Shown in pieces: positions 1-8,908 of a DNA stretch of 64,000 nt. Every line of letters starts with the position of its first letter. Positions within the stretch are counted from its first letter, which is position 1. This stretch comes from Marinobacterium zhoushanense (GTDB lineage Bacteria > Pseudomonadota > Gammaproteobacteria > Pseudomonadales > Balneatricaceae): assembly GCF_014641945.1 (NCBI RefSeq), contig NZ_BMIJ01000006.1, forward strand, positions 124,001-188,000, given 5' to 3'. A program made the translations under genes and the position numbers. The notes under the pieces were generated by a model. The model was not told the origin of the DNA and made no database searches. It worked only from the letters and a program-made list of their open reading frames with translations.

Positions 1-1515
1 GACCAGCGCGCTCTGCTGCGCAGGCTCGCGGAGCTGCAGTACACCCGCAATGATGTCGAGTTGCATCGTGGTACCTATCGGGTGCGTGGCGATGTCATCG
101 ACGTGTTTCCGGCGGAATCGGAGAAGGAAGCGATCCGTATCGAACTGTTTGACGCGGAGATCGAGCAGATCAGCTATTTCGATCCGTTGACCGGTGAAGT
201 GCTGCAGAAGGTGCCGCGCGCCACCATCTATCCGAAGACTCATTACGTAACACCACGGGAGGTGCTGCTGGAGGCGGTAGACCATATCAAGGAGGAGTTG
301 CGCGAGCGTCTCAAGCAGATGCGCGACAACAACAAGCTGGTCGAGGCGCAGCGTCTGGAGCAGCGCACCCTGTACGATATCGAGATGATACTGGAACTCG
401 GCTACTGCTCGGGTATCGAGAACTACTCACGCTACCTGTCCGGCCGCGGGCCGGGCGAGCCGCCGCCGACCCTGTTTGAATACCTGCCCGACAACGCGCT
501 GGTGATCATCGACGAATCCCATGTCACCATTCCGCAGCTCGGTGCCATGTACCGGGGGGATCGCTCGCGTAAGGAGACGCTGGTTGAATACGGCTTCCGC
601 CTTCCCTCGGCGCTGGATAACCGACCGCTGAAGTTCGAGGAGTGGGAACGACTGGCACCTCAGATGGTGTTTGTCTCGGCGACGCCGAGCAAGTACGAAG
701 CGGCGCATGCCGAACAGGTGGTTGAGCAGGTGGTTCGACCGACCGGCCTGGTCGATCCGGTGGTCGAGGTGCGCCCGGCATCGACGCAGGTAGACGATCT
801 GCTTTCCGAGATTCGCCTTGTCGCAGCGCGCAACGAACGCGTGGTAGTGACCGTCCTGACCAAGCGGATGGCGGAGGACCTGACCGAGTTTCTAGCCGAA
901 CACGATGTCCGGGTGCGTTACCTGCACTCCGACATTGACACCGTCGAGCGGGTCGAGATCATCCGTGATCTGCGCATCGGCGAGTTCGATGTACTGGTGG
1001 GGATCAACCTGCTGCGTGAGGGGATCGACATGCCGGAGGTGGCACTGGTGGCGATACTCGATGCCGACAAGGAGGGTTTCCTGCGCTCCGAAACCTCAAT
1101 GATTCAGACCATCGGTCGTGCCGCGCGTAACGTGAACGGACGTGCGATTCTCTATGCTGATCGCATGACCGGTTCCATGGAGCGTGCGATCGGCGAGACC
1201 GAGCGCCGTCGTGACAAGCAGGTCGCCTTCAACGAGGCGCACGGCATTACGCCGCGCGGCATTGTCAAATCGATAGCCGATATCATGGAAGGCGCGAACA
1301 TTCCCGGCCGTAAGGGCGGGCGGAGTGGGCGTAAGGTCGCCGAGCCTGAAACCAGTTATCGGGTGGATGAGGGCAAGCTGAGCGCTCAGGAGCTGGCGCG
1401 GACTATCAATCAACTGGAAGACCGAATGTACGAGGCGGCGCGTAATCTGGAGTTTGAAAAAGCGGCTCAGTTGCGCGATGAACTGGAGCGTTTAAAACAC
1501 GCGTCGATGCCTTAA
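1..1515 (+). CDS. uvrB: UvrABC excinuclease subunit B, 5'-truncated by the window edge
   Basis: This is the C-terminal 504 residues of UvrB, the DNA-damage verification subunit of nucleotide excision repair. The reading frame is open from base 1, so the TTG at 61 is internal and the true start lies upstream; about 165-170 residues (including the Walker A region) are missing compared with the usual length near 670. Visible are the UvrB interaction region, the helicase motif around TPSKYE (about residue 230 of the fragment), the motif V segment [10 protein letters not shown], the motif VI segment QTIGRAARN, and the C-terminal UVR motif ([17 protein letters not shown]) that contacts UvrC. The gene ends with TAA and is followed by about 180 bp of non-coding sequence before a chemoreceptor. 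The identity is certain from conserved motifs; completeness cannot be judged from this window. Confidence 0.97.
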   Translation, partial: DQRALLRRLAELQYTRNDVELHRGTYRVRGDVIDVFPAESEKEAIRIELFDAEIEQISYFDPLTGEVLQKVPRATIYPKTHYVTPREVLLEAVDHIKEELRERLKQMRDNNKLVEAQRLEQRTLYDIEMILELGYCSGIENYSRYLSGRGPGEPPPTLFEYLPDNALVIIDESHVTIPQLGAMYRGDRSRKETLVEYGFRLPSALDNRPLKFEEWERLAPQMVFVSATPSKYEAAHAEQVVEQVVRPTGLVDPVVEVRPASTQVDDLLSEIRLVAARNERVVVTVLTKRMAEDLTEFLAEHDVRVRYLHSDIDTVERVEIIRDLRIGEFDVLVGINLLREGIDMPEVALVAILDADKEGFLRSETSMIQTIGRAARNVNGRAILYADRMTGSMERAIGETERRRDKQVAFNEAHGITPRGIVKSIADIMEGANIPGRKGGRSGRKVAEPETSYRVDEGKLSAQELARTINQLEDRMYEAARNLEFEKAAQLRDELERLKHASMP

Positions 1516-1644
1516 TCGCCGCATCCGGGCTTGTATTGCACTGGCGTTGTGTTAAAAAGTGGTTTCATTGCGACTAAAGTCGCAAAATACGGACAGGACT
1601 CATTTGGGGGGCCCAGAGTGGGCTAGAGAAATGTCCGAAAAGAT

Positions 1645-1660
1645 CCCGCCAAGGAGCGGG
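1645..1660 (+). repeat. Small inverted repeat downstream of uvrB
   Basis: Arms CCCGC and GCGGG around a 6-nt loop lie in the 179-bp gap between uvrB and the chemoreceptor, followed by an AT-rich stretch (AATTATTATAA). It could be a weak terminator for uvrB or part of the chemoreceptor leader. The gap holds no coding ORF with a credible ribosome site. Confidence 0.3.
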
Positions 1661-1694
1661 CGAATTATTATAAAGTTGTCACAAGGGAACATCC

Positions 1695-3539
1695 ATGTCC
1701 TATCTGAAGCTCGGGTTCAAACAGAATCTGCTACTCGTGGTTATTCTCACGATTCTCGGTTTCGCGGCTCTCGTTACACTTTCGATAACCTCTCTCAATA
1801 AACAGAGCACGGCGGCCGAACAGGTCGATCTGCTCGGGCGCTGGGTTATCGATCTGAGTAATCTCAAATCCGAGGTTTCCAACGTTTCGCGCCTGGATGG
1901 CGAGCGCGCGGTCGGTGCGCTTGCATCCTTGCAGGAGCAGCAGGCGGGGGTGCTCAACACGCTGGTTGAGCAAGGAATGGATAAGGCTGAGACCTTGCAG
2001 GCAACTCTGGATAGCTGGGTCGATGCCAAGAAGCGGCTGCTGGAAACAACCAAAGCGATCGGTACCTCCAATGAAGAGGGGCAGCGTGCGGCGGTGAACC
2101 AGGAGATGGACGCATTTGAGCGGACGCTATTCTCCTTTATGCGTCAGCCGTTCAGGGTACTGAAGGAGAGCGTCTCCCAGGTAATCGAACAGCGTACCCC
2201 GGAAAGTTTCGCCGCCTACAAGGAAGCCGCAGCAGGTTTGAGAACCAGTTTGGTCGAGCTCGATTTTCTCGAAACCTTTGATGAACCGCTGACCAAAATC
2301 GAAACGGAAATGGATAAGTTGATCGTGTTGCTGGAGCAGCAGAATGCGGTCGCATCGGAGTCCGAGCAATACCTGGTCAGCCTGAATGAAGAGGTGGCCA
2401 GCGATCTGGAATTTGTGCTCGCTGAACTCGCAACTGCGCGCAACGGCGCCAACGAAGCCAGCGGCAAGGCACGGATGACCATCCTGATTGCCGGTGCTGT
2501 CGTATCATTGATTATCTTTATTCTGCTGATGAACACCTGGCGAAAGTCGACCCGCGCGCTCACTGCCACGCTGGATTCCCTGGAAAAGGTGGCGGCGGGT
2601 GATCTGCAGCTGCGCCTGCCGGTAAGCGAAGGGCGCCAGGATGAGTTCGATCGATTGGGCGCTGCTGTCAATAATCTGACCGAACAGCTGGGTGGCGTGC
2701 TTAACGGTGTCAAAGGCAGCAGCGAACAGCTGCAGCGTATGTCCTCAGAGCTCAGTCAGACTCTGAAGGTTCAGATCACCGAAAGCGAGCAGACAGAATC
2801 GGAAACCAGCTCGGTAGCGGCGGCCGCGGAAGAGATCAGCCAGACCGTAATGGAGATGGCGAACGCCTCGGAGGAGACCAACAGGCTGTCCAATCAGGCT
2901 CAGGATGCGACCGAGAAGGGCGGGGCGGTGATTACCGGTGCGCTGGGCTCGCTGGAGCGGATCTCCGAACTGTTTGCCCGTATTCATGATCAGCTGAATG
3001 ACCTCAATGCGGCTTCTGGGCGTGTTGACGGTGTCACCGACATGATCAACGGATTGGCTGAGCAGACCAACCTGCTGGCGTTGAACGCGGCGATCGAAGC
3101 GGCACGCGCCGGTGAGGCGGGGCGTGGTTTCTCTGTTGTGGCGGATGAAGTTCGGGCACTGGCGGAGAAGACCGTGTCGGCGACCTCCAGCATCAACGAG
3201 ATCAACAACAATATGCAGGTCCAGATGAAGCAGATTCTGGCAGCGATGGAGAATGGACAGAACCAGGTTAGCGACAGTCGTAGTCAGGGTGGCGAGGCGA
3301 TTCAGGAGATGAGTCACATCCGCTCACTCTTTGGCGAGGTCAGCGATCGCAATCAGCAGCAAGCGGCGAGCATCGAGCAGATCTCCGCTACCGCGCAGTC
3401 GATTGCCCACAGCATGAATGCAGTACTGGATAACGTATCCCGTGGCTCCGAACGTAGTCGTGAGATCGGCAGCTTCTCGTCGGATGTAGTCGGGCATGCA
3501 CGCGGACTGCAGGAGATGGTTTCCCGTTTCCGCTGCTAG
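1695..3539 (+). CDS. Methyl-accepting chemotaxis protein
   Basis: A 614-residue transmembrane chemoreceptor that would pass ligand information to CheA/CheW. The ATG at 1695 is preceded by AAGGGAAC. A first membrane helix spans about residues 9-30, a helical periplasmic sensor region about 35-255, a second helix about 259-281, then a HAMP domain (to about 335) and the cytoplasmic methyl-accepting domain. The invariant hairpin-tip segment [19 protein letters not shown] is intact near residues 455-475, followed by [16 protein letters not shown]. The C-terminus ends in VSRFRC, so there is no NWETF-type CheR tether. The periplasmic part looks like a four-helix bundle rather than a Cache fold; the ligand cannot be predicted. 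A strong terminator follows directly, so it is a single-gene unit. Confidence 0.95.
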   Translation: MSYLKLGFKQNLLLVVILTILGFAALVTLSITSLNKQSTAAEQVDLLGRWVIDLSNLKSEVSNVSRLDGERAVGALASLQEQQAGVLNTLVEQGMDKAETLQATLDSWVDAKKRLLETTKAIGTSNEEGQRAAVNQEMDAFERTLFSFMRQPFRVLKESVSQVIEQRTPESFAAYKEAAAGLRTSLVELDFLETFDEPLTKIETEMDKLIVLLEQQNAVASESEQYLVSLNEEVASDLEFVLAELATARNGANEASGKARMTILIAGAVVSLIIFILLMNTWRKSTRALTATLDSLEKVAAGDLQLRLPVSEGRQDEFDRLGAAVNNLTEQLGGVLNGVKGSSEQLQRMSSELSQTLKVQITESEQTESETSSVAAAAEEISQTVMEMANASEETNRLSNQAQDATEKGGAVITGALGSLERISELFARIHDQLNDLNAASGRVDGVTDMINGLAEQTNLLALNAAIEAARAGEAGRGFSVVADEVRALAEKTVSATSSINEINNNMQVQMKQILAAMENGQNQVSDSRSQGGEAIQEMSHIRSLFGEVSDRNQQQAASIEQISATAQSIAHSMNAVLDNVSRGSERSREIGSFSSDVVGHARGLQEMVSRFRC

Positions 3540-3556
3540 TTGGCAGACGGTAGAGT

Positions 3557-3596
3557 AACCAAGAGGGCGGCTTAGCAATAAGCCGCCCTCTTGGTT
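3557..3596 (+). terminator. Intrinsic terminator after the chemoreceptor gene
   Basis: A perfect 18-bp stem (left arm 3557-3574, right arm 3579-3596) with the tetraloop GCAA, starting 18 bp after the stop codon. The right arm ends in TTGGTTT, giving a short U tract. The core is AGAGGGCGGCTTA and its complement. Confidence 0.9.
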
Positions 3597-3616
3597 TGGG
3601 GCTGACTTCAAGCTAC

Positions 3617-3634
3617 CTACGTAAAAATACGTAG
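3617..3634. promoter_or_regulatory. Inverted repeat upstream of the TRAP operon (TACGTA box 1)
   Basis: CTACGTA and TACGTAG face each other across AAAA, a perfect 7-bp dyad about 160 bp before the TRAP binding-protein gene. The short heptamer dyad is the kind of site bound by NarL/LuxR-type response regulators; such a regulator is encoded downstream at 8255. The link is an inference. Confidence 0.5.
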
Positions 3635-3666
3635 AGGTGTTTGCGTGTTGTTTCGGAGTGGTACCG

Positions 3667-3676
3667 CGTAATTACG
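3667..3676. promoter_or_regulatory. Palindrome upstream of the TRAP operon (box 2)
   Basis: CGTAATTACG is a perfect 10-bp palindrome 33 bp after box 1 and shares the CGTA half-site with it. It may be a second binding site for the same regulator. The rest of the 3601-3794 gap shows no coding sequence. Confidence 0.4.
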
Positions 3677-3794
3677 GGTTGGTTTGCGCGCTATTGCGAA
3701 TAGGTCTGGCCAGTTGACCTTTGCGATACTGAAAATCGCTTTATCAGTGTCTAAGCTGATTTGGTGAACCCCAATATAAAAGGACATAAGAACA

Positions 3795-4874
3795 ATGTTG
3801 AAACTGACGTTTGCCCGTAAGTTGATTGCGGCTGCAGCTGTAGCTGCTGCTGTTATCGCGCCGGCCCAGGCCGCAGAGAAAACCTATCGCCTGAAATTGG
3901 CCGAGACCTGGCCGACCAACTTCGGCGTGTTCAGCCACCCCGCTCGCGAAATGGCGCAGTTGGCCGAACAGATGTCCAACGGTCGCCTGAAGATTGAGAT
4001 TGATACAGCCAACAAGCACAAGTCCGCATTCGGCGTGTTTGATATGGTCCGCGCCGGTCAGTACGACATGGGCCACTCCGCGTCCTACTACTGGAAGGGC
4101 AAGGTACCCAATACCCTGTTCTTCACCACCATGCCGTTTGGCATGACCGCAACCGAGCAGTATGGCTGGTTCTACTTCGGTGGCGGTATGGACCTGATGC
4201 AAAAGGTGTATGAACCCTTTGGCCTGATCTCGGTACCCGGCGGCAACACCGGTATGCAGATGGGTGGTTGGTTCCGCAAGGAGATCAACTCGGTTGAGGA
4301 CCTCAACGGGCTGAAAATGCGTATTCCGGGTTTCGCCGGTGAGGTACTGGCCAAGCTGGGCGCAAGCCCGACCAACATCGCACCGGGTGAGCTCTACACC
4401 TCGCTGGAGCGCGGCACCATCGACGCGCTGGAGTGGGTCGGCCCGTCCATGGACCTGCGTATGGGCTTCCACAAGATTGCGCCTTACTACTACACCGGTT
4501 GGCATGAACCAGGTACTGAGCTGCAGTTCCTGATCAACAAGAAGAAGTTCGACAGCCTGCCGGAAGATCTGCAGAAGATCCTGATGACCGCGATGAAGGT
4601 GTCTGCCTACAACATGACCATCGAATCGCACCATGCGTCGGCTGAGAACTGGTTTAACATGAAGACTGAGTTCCCCGACGTACAAGTAAAGAACTTCCCG
4701 CCTGAAGTTATCGCTGCGCTGAAGAAAGCCAACGATGAACTGCTGGTAGAAGCCGCGGCAGCCGATCCTCTGGCCAAGGAGATCATCGACTCCCAGACCG
4801 GGTATCAGAAACTGATCCGCGTCTGGACCGATATCGGCGAGCGCGCCTATCTCAACAGCATGGCTGAGGAGTAA
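3795..4874 (+). CDS. dctP: TRAP transporter substrate-binding protein, DctP family
   Basis: A 359-residue periplasmic binding protein of a tripartite ATP-independent (TRAP) uptake system. Residues 1-26 are a Sec signal peptide (alanine-rich core, cleavage after AQA). The mature part has the DctP fold signatures: an N-terminal strand YRLKLAETWP, and the central segment NGLKMRIPGFAGEVLAKLGASP with the Arg that in this family pairs with the ligand carboxylate. Length and the ALEWVGPSMD / GWHEPGTELQFLIN regions resemble the TakP-type subgroup that binds 2-oxo acids, so an alpha-keto or hydroxy acid is a reasonable guess, not a demonstration. It is first in an operon with the small and large permease genes; a hairpin after the stop probably keeps the binding protein more abundant than the membrane subunits. 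Confidence 0.92.
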   Translation: MLKLTFARKLIAAAAVAAAVIAPAQAAEKTYRLKLAETWPTNFGVFSHPAREMAQLAEQMSNGRLKIEIDTANKHKSAFGVFDMVRAGQYDMGHSASYYWKGKVPNTLFFTTMPFGMTATEQYGWFYFGGGMDLMQKVYEPFGLISVPGGNTGMQMGGWFRKEINSVEDLNGLKMRIPGFAGEVLAKLGASPTNIAPGELYTSLERGTIDALEWVGPSMDLRMGFHKIAPYYYTGWHEPGTELQFLINKKKFDSLPEDLQKILMTAMKVSAYNMTIESHHASAENWFNMKTEFPDVQVKNFPPEVIAALKKANDELLVEAAAADPLAKEIIDSQTGYQKLIRVWTDIGERAYLNSMAEE

Positions 4875-4886
4875 ACTCTGCCCTGC

Positions 4887-4913
4887 GGGAGCCCAGCCTC
4901 GGCTGCGGCTCCC
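4887..4913 (+). promoter_or_regulatory. Intercistronic hairpin between dctP and dctQ
   Basis: GGGAGCC (4887-4893) pairs with GGCTCCC (4907-4913), with a nested AGCC/GGCT inner stem. It has no U tract, so it is more likely an mRNA-stabilising or attenuating element that favours expression of the binding protein over the permease genes. This role is inferred from operon position. Confidence 0.5.
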
Positions 4914-4957
4914 ACGCCTCGTTGAAACTCACCCCTCGGGCCATGAGGTCGCTGACC

Positions 4958-5494
4958 ATGTTTCTGTTACGTCTTGAACAGACGATTGATCGGTTTTCCG
5001 ATCTGCTTGGCAAGATCGCCGCCATCCTCTTTGTGCTGATGCTGTTCAACGTATTCTACGACGTTGTATCCCGCTACCTGTTCAACGCCGTCTCTATCGG
5101 CATGCAGGAGATGGAGTGGCATCTGTTCGCTGCCATGTTCATGCTTGGCATCCCCTTTACCTTGCGCGCCGGTGGGCATGTGCGGGTTGATGTGATCTAT
5201 GAAGGTCTCGCCCTGCGTAAGAAAGCCTGGATCGATCTGGTGTGTACGCTGGTATTTTTGATCCCCTTCTGCCTGCTGGTGGCGTGGTATGGTGTCGACT
5301 TCGCGCGCGAGTCGTTCCAGCTTGGTGAGGGTTCTGGTGATCCGGGTGGATTGCCCTATCGCTGGGTCATCAAATCGGTGATCCCGTTCGCTATGTTTTT
5401 CAACTTCATCAGCGGTATTGGGCTGATGCTGCGTTCGATCAATATCCTGGCGGGTCGTCACCAGGATGATGACTATACGCCGGTTCAACATTAA
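4958..5494 (+). CDS. dctQ: TRAP transporter small permease, DctQ family
   Basis: The four-helix small membrane subunit of the TRAP carrier. An in-frame TTG at 4922 and an ATG at 4943 precede it, but ATG 4958 has the best-placed ribosome site (GAGGT about 8 bases upstream), giving 178 residues and an N-terminus MFLLRLEQTIDRFSD typical of DctQ. Hydrophobic helices lie about residues 20-42, 56-75, 94-115 and 140-160. The segment MLGIPFTLRAGGHVRVDVIY is the conserved DctQ signature (RxxGHVRVD). It lies 83 bp after dctP and 18 bp before dctM, so the three genes form one transcription unit. The longer start remains possible. Confidence 0.92.
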   Translation: MFLLRLEQTIDRFSDLLGKIAAILFVLMLFNVFYDVVSRYLFNAVSIGMQEMEWHLFAAMFMLGIPFTLRAGGHVRVDVIYEGLALRKKAWIDLVCTLVFLIPFCLLVAWYGVDFARESFQLGEGSGDPGGLPYRWVIKSVIPFAMFFNFISGIGLMLRSINILAGRHQDDDYTPVQH

Positions 5495-5512
5495 GCAGAC
5501 GGGGTCCAGATA

Positions 5513-6799
5513 ATGATCGGTATTATCATGTTTTTTGCCGCCCTGCTGATGTTGCTGGTCGGCTTTCCGGTTGCGTACACCTTCGGTGGTGTGGCGCTGA
5601 TCTTCGGTGTCTTTGCTGAAGGTCCCGATATATTCGCTTTCATGCCGTTCCGCATTCAGAGCATCATGGAAAACGTGACGCTGATGGCGGTCCCGCTGTT
5701 TATCTTCATGGGTATTGTGCTGCAGCGTACCCGTCTGGCCGAGCAGCTGCTCGAGTCGATGGGTCAGCTGTTTGGCGGGGTGCGTGGCGGTCTGGCGATC
5801 TCCACCGTGCTCGTAGGTGCGCTGCTTGCGGCGTCTACCGGTGTGGTTGGAGCCTCCGTCGTCGCGATGGGCTTGATCTCGCTGCCGGTGATGATGAAGT
5901 ACAACTACGACAAACGACTTGCCTGCGGCACCATCTGTGCCTCCGGTACGCTGGGGCAGATCATCCCGCCATCGATTATCCTGATCATTCTGGGTGATGT
6001 GCTGGGTATTCCGGTTGGAGACCTGTTCAAAGCTGCCGTTATTCCGGGTGCGGTTTTGGTGGGTGCTTATCTGATCTACATTCTGGTGATCGCCTGGGCC
6101 AAGCCGGAGATGGCGCCGACAATACCGCGTGACGACTCGCTTAACCGCAAGCAGTTCTACATCAAGGCGATCTCGTCTATCGTACCGCCGCTGGCACTGG
6201 TACTTGTGGTACTGGGTTCGATCTTCGCCGGTATCGCCACGCCGACGGAATCCGCGGCTCTGGGTGGTGTCGGTGCGCTGGTGCTGGCGATTCTTTACCG
6301 TCAGTTCAGTGTCAAGATGGTGATGGAAGCGTCGGTCGAAACGGTCAAGGTCACCGCGATGGTGTTTGCCATCCTGCTCGGTGCGACCGCCTTCTCCATG
6401 GCGTTCAGCTACACCGGCGGCGATTATATCGTCGAAGAGGTGTTGTCCAATCTGCCGGGCGGTGCAACCGGCTTCCTGATCCTGTCAATGATCGCTATTC
6501 TGATCCTTGGTTTCTTCATCGATTTCGTCGAGATCGCGTTCATCATCGTGCCGATTCTGGCGCCGGTGGCGGATCTGCTCGGCATTGCGCCGCTCTGGTT
6601 CGCGATACTGATTGCAATGAACCTGCAGACCAGCTTCCTGACCCCGCCCTTCGGTTTCTCGCTGTTCTACCTCAAGGGTGTGGCACCGCGGGAAGTCACA
6701 ACCATGGATATCTACAAAGGGGTCATGCCGTTCATCCTGATCCAGATTATCATCGTGATATCAATCATGGTTTTGCCGAGCTGGTACGGTCTGGTATAA
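5513..6799 (+). CDS. dctM: TRAP transporter large permease, DctM family
   Basis: The 428-residue large membrane subunit that carries out sodium-coupled transport with DctQ and the binding protein. It is highly hydrophobic throughout with about 12 predicted membrane segments. Typical DctM features are visible: GFPVAYTFGGVALIFG at the N-terminus, the loop FIFMGIVLQRT, the helical-hairpin segment LLAASTGVVGASVVAMGLISLPVMMKYNYDK, the GTLGQIIPPSIILIILGD motif, and the C-terminal NLQTSFLTPPFGFSLFYLKGV signature. It starts 18 bp after dctQ and ends just before a hairpin terminator. Length matches the family (about 425-430). Confidence 0.96.
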   Translation: MIGIIMFFAALLMLLVGFPVAYTFGGVALIFGVFAEGPDIFAFMPFRIQSIMENVTLMAVPLFIFMGIVLQRTRLAEQLLESMGQLFGGVRGGLAISTVLVGALLAASTGVVGASVVAMGLISLPVMMKYNYDKRLACGTICASGTLGQIIPPSIILIILGDVLGIPVGDLFKAAVIPGAVLVGAYLIYILVIAWAKPEMAPTIPRDDSLNRKQFYIKAISSIVPPLALVLVVLGSIFAGIATPTESAALGGVGALVLAILYRQFSVKMVMEASVETVKVTAMVFAILLGATAFSMAFSYTGGDYIVEEVLSNLPGGATGFLILSMIAILILGFFIDFVEIAFIIVPILAPVADLLGIAPLWFAILIAMNLQTSFLTPPFGFSLFYLKGVAPREVTTMDIYKGVMPFILIQIIIVISIMVLPSWYGLV

Positions 6800-6823
6800 A
6801 CAGACAGTTCAACAGGCACGGAA

Positions 6824-6853
6824 AAGCCGGGTGTGGGAAACCACAGCCGGCTT
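6824..6853 (+). terminator. Probable terminator of the dctPQM operon
   Basis: A stem of about 13 bp with one mismatch (AAGCCGG/CCGGCTT outside, TGTGG/CCACA inside) around a GAAA loop, followed by the pyrimidine-rich TCTCTGTTTCTGG. It begins 25 bp after the dctM stop. It also shows that a GTG start at 6833 for the next gene is unlikely, since that codon sits inside the stem. The weak U tract could allow read-through into the two-component genes. Confidence 0.65.
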
Positions 6854-6886
6854 CTCTGTTTCTGGTCTAAAGGAATATCTAACCCC

Positions 6887-8245
6887 ATGACGCTTAAAAT
6901 AAAAATAATGTTGCTTGCGATCCTGCCGATGGTGCTGGTGACCTCATTCACCACCTGGCTGGGAAGTAAGGGTGTGCGGCTGCTATCGGAGCAGGAGATC
7001 GAAATATTCGAGCAGAGCCTGCTGGAGTCGAAGCGGCGCGAGCTGCGCCACTACGTCGATATCGCACAGACGCTGATTCGGCAGGTGATCGTCGAGTCTG
7101 GCGAGGACAGGGACAAGGCCCAGGCCGAGGTGAAACAGATCCTTCACGATATGACTTTTGGTGACGATGGCTACTTCTTTGCCTACGACGCTGAGGGCGT
7201 CAACCTGGTGCACCCCATCCAGCCCGAACTTGTGGGGCAGAACCTGATCGATATTCAGGACCGCAATGGTGTCTATGTCATCCGTGAGTTAATGCAGGCG
7301 GCTTCCGAGGGCGGGGGCTACCGGCACTACCTGTGGCAGAAACCCTCGCGCGAAGAGATCGAGGAGAAGATCAGCTACGTGGTGAGGATTCCCGAATGGG
7401 GCTGGATGATTGGGACCGGGCTGTATATCGACGATATCAGTGCCGAGGTCAACAAGATCCGCAGTGAGGTGAGCCGCAATATTCGCGAGAACTCCTTTAC
7501 CGTCAGCGTTATCGTGCTGGGTACTATGCTGTTGATCGTGCTGGTCGGGGTGGCGATCAACCTGCATGAAAGCCGCCTGGCCGATGTGCGCCTGCGCTCG
7601 TTGGCGCAGCGTTCGATACTGTTTCACGTCAATGAGCGGCGACGCTTTTCCCGGGAGTTGCATGATGGCATCAACCAGCTGATGGTGTCGGTGCTGTATC
7701 GTATGGAACTGGCGCAGCGTCGCTTGTCTGCAGGCGACAGTAAGGGTTTGGAGGACTTGGATGCCGGGCGCCAGGTCCTCAATGAAGCGATTCAGGAGGT
7801 GCGACGTATCTCCCACGATCTGCGTCCGAGTATCCTCGACGATCTTGGCCTGGAGTCGGCACTGGGCAATCTGCTAGAACAGTTCTCCGAGCGTACCGGG
7901 GTGCGGATCAAGCGTGAAATCAGTTTGCCCGAGAAGCGATTGCCCGAGGATATCGAGATGACGCTATATCGATTGATCCAGGAAGCGCTGACCAATGTGG
8001 AGCGTCACGCCGATGCCAGCGAGATGATGCTTAGCCTAGACCATCAACGAAATGTGGTCAGGCTGGATCTGCGCGATAATGGTAGAGGCTTTGAGCCCTC
8101 TTCGAACAAGCATGTGCTGGGTATCGGCCTGCGCAATATGCGTGAGCGAGTAGAGTTGCTCGGCGGTCAGTACCGGCTCGATACTGATCTGGGTGAGGGG
8201 ACTCGGATTCGGGTTCGGCTACCGGTCAAGTCGGCGCAGGCATGA
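6887..8245 (+). CDS. Cache-domain sensor histidine kinase (NarL/HisKA_3 class)
   Basis: A 452-residue membrane kinase. ATG 6887 follows AAAGGAATATC and begins a clean membrane anchor (about residues 5-27). A single Cache domain fills the periplasmic region (about 30-195; DDGYFFAYDAEGVNLVHP and WGWMIGTGLYID are typical sCache_2 segments), then a second helix about 203-226. The kinase core has the HisKA_3 phosphoacceptor motif RELHDGINQ with His259, and an HATPase domain with the N box QEALTNVERHA and G box DNGRGF followed by GIGLRNMRERV. It is 9 bp upstream of a NarL-type response regulator and directly after the TRAP operon, so it probably senses the TRAP substrate or a related organic acid and controls dctPQM. 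Confidence 0.94.
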   Translation: MTLKIKIMLLAILPMVLVTSFTTWLGSKGVRLLSEQEIEIFEQSLLESKRRELRHYVDIAQTLIRQVIVESGEDRDKAQAEVKQILHDMTFGDDGYFFAYDAEGVNLVHPIQPELVGQNLIDIQDRNGVYVIRELMQAASEGGGYRHYLWQKPSREEIEEKISYVVRIPEWGWMIGTGLYIDDISAEVNKIRSEVSRNIRENSFTVSVIVLGTMLLIVLVGVAINLHESRLADVRLRSLAQRSILFHVNERRRFSRELHDGINQLMVSVLYRMELAQRRLSAGDSKGLEDLDAGRQVLNEAIQEVRRISHDLRPSILDDLGLESALGNLLEQFSERTGVRIKREISLPEKRLPEDIEMTLYRLIQEALTNVERHADASEMMLSLDHQRNVVRLDLRDNGRGFEPSSNKHVLGIGLRNMRERVELLGGQYRLDTDLGEGTRIRVRLPVKSAQA

Positions 8246-8254
8246 GGAGAGACG

Positions 8255-8908
8255 ATGAGCGACACCCCGATAAAAGTGATATTGGTAGACGATCATCCGC
8301 TGGTGCTGGATGGCATCCGCGCAAGGTTGGAGGATGAGCCCGGAATCAGCGTGGTCGGCGAAGCCTGTAATGGGCAGCAGGCGGTGGACAAGGCACGCGA
8401 ACTGAAGCCTGACGTGATGCTGATGGATGTGTCGATGCCGGTAATGAACGGTTTTGAAGCGACACGAGAACTTCGTCAGAGCTGCCCCGAGGTGCGGGTT
8501 TTGATCCTGAGCATGCATGATAATCGCGAGTATATCCTGCAGCTGATCCAGTCTGGCGCCTCAGGTTACATCCTCAAAGACGTGTCCTCGGAGGAGATGG
8601 TTAAGGCGATCGAGACCGTGCATCAAGGGGGGACCTATTTCAGCTCCGGTGCGTCGCAGACCCTGTTCAGTCGTTTCGACGAACCTGTAAGCGCGGCGCA
8701 GGACAGCGGTGTATTGACCCGGCGAGAGCTGACGGTGCTGAAACTGTTGGCCGAAGGGCGCAATAATAAGGAGATTGCGCGGGAGTTGGATATATCGGTG
8801 CGTACCGTCGAAACCCACCGCCAGAACATCAAGTCGAAACTCAACATTCAGACGGCGGCGGGATTGGTGCGTTATGCCATCGAGCACAACCTGGTTCAGA
8901 TATCCTGA
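8255..8908 (+). CDS. LuxR/NarL-family response regulator
   Basis: A 217-residue two-component regulator. The receiver domain (about 1-125) has the acidic pair Asp12/Asp13, the phosphorylatable Asp58 in [12 protein letters not shown], and the conserved Lys in [13 protein letters not shown]. The C-terminal LuxR HTH domain (about 150-212) contains [39 protein letters not shown]. It follows the Cache kinase by 9 bp with AGGAGAG as ribosome site, so they form a cognate pair. Candidate targets are the TACGTA-type dyads upstream of dctP. Its last 13 bp overlap the 3' end of the opposite-strand binding-protein gene. Confidence 0.96.
   Translation: MSDTPIKVILVDDHPLVLDGIRARLEDEPGISVVGEACNGQQAVDKARELKPDVMLMDVSMPVMNGFEATRELRQSCPEVRVLILSMHDNREYILQLIQSGASGYILKDVSSEEMVKAIETVHQGGTYFSSGASQTLFSRFDEPVSAAQDSGVLTRRELTVLKLLAEGRNNKEIARELDISVRTVETHRQNIKSKLNIQTAAGLVRYAIEHNLVQIS

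Noticed and set aside
1559-1694. A sigma-28 flagellar promoter before the chemoreceptor
   Set aside because: A TAAAG box occurs at about 1573, but no GCCGATAA-like -10 follows at the right distance.
3680-3760. A sigma-54 promoter before the first TRAP operon
   Set aside because: GG and GC pairs occur, but the nearest candidates have 13 rather than 10 bases between them.
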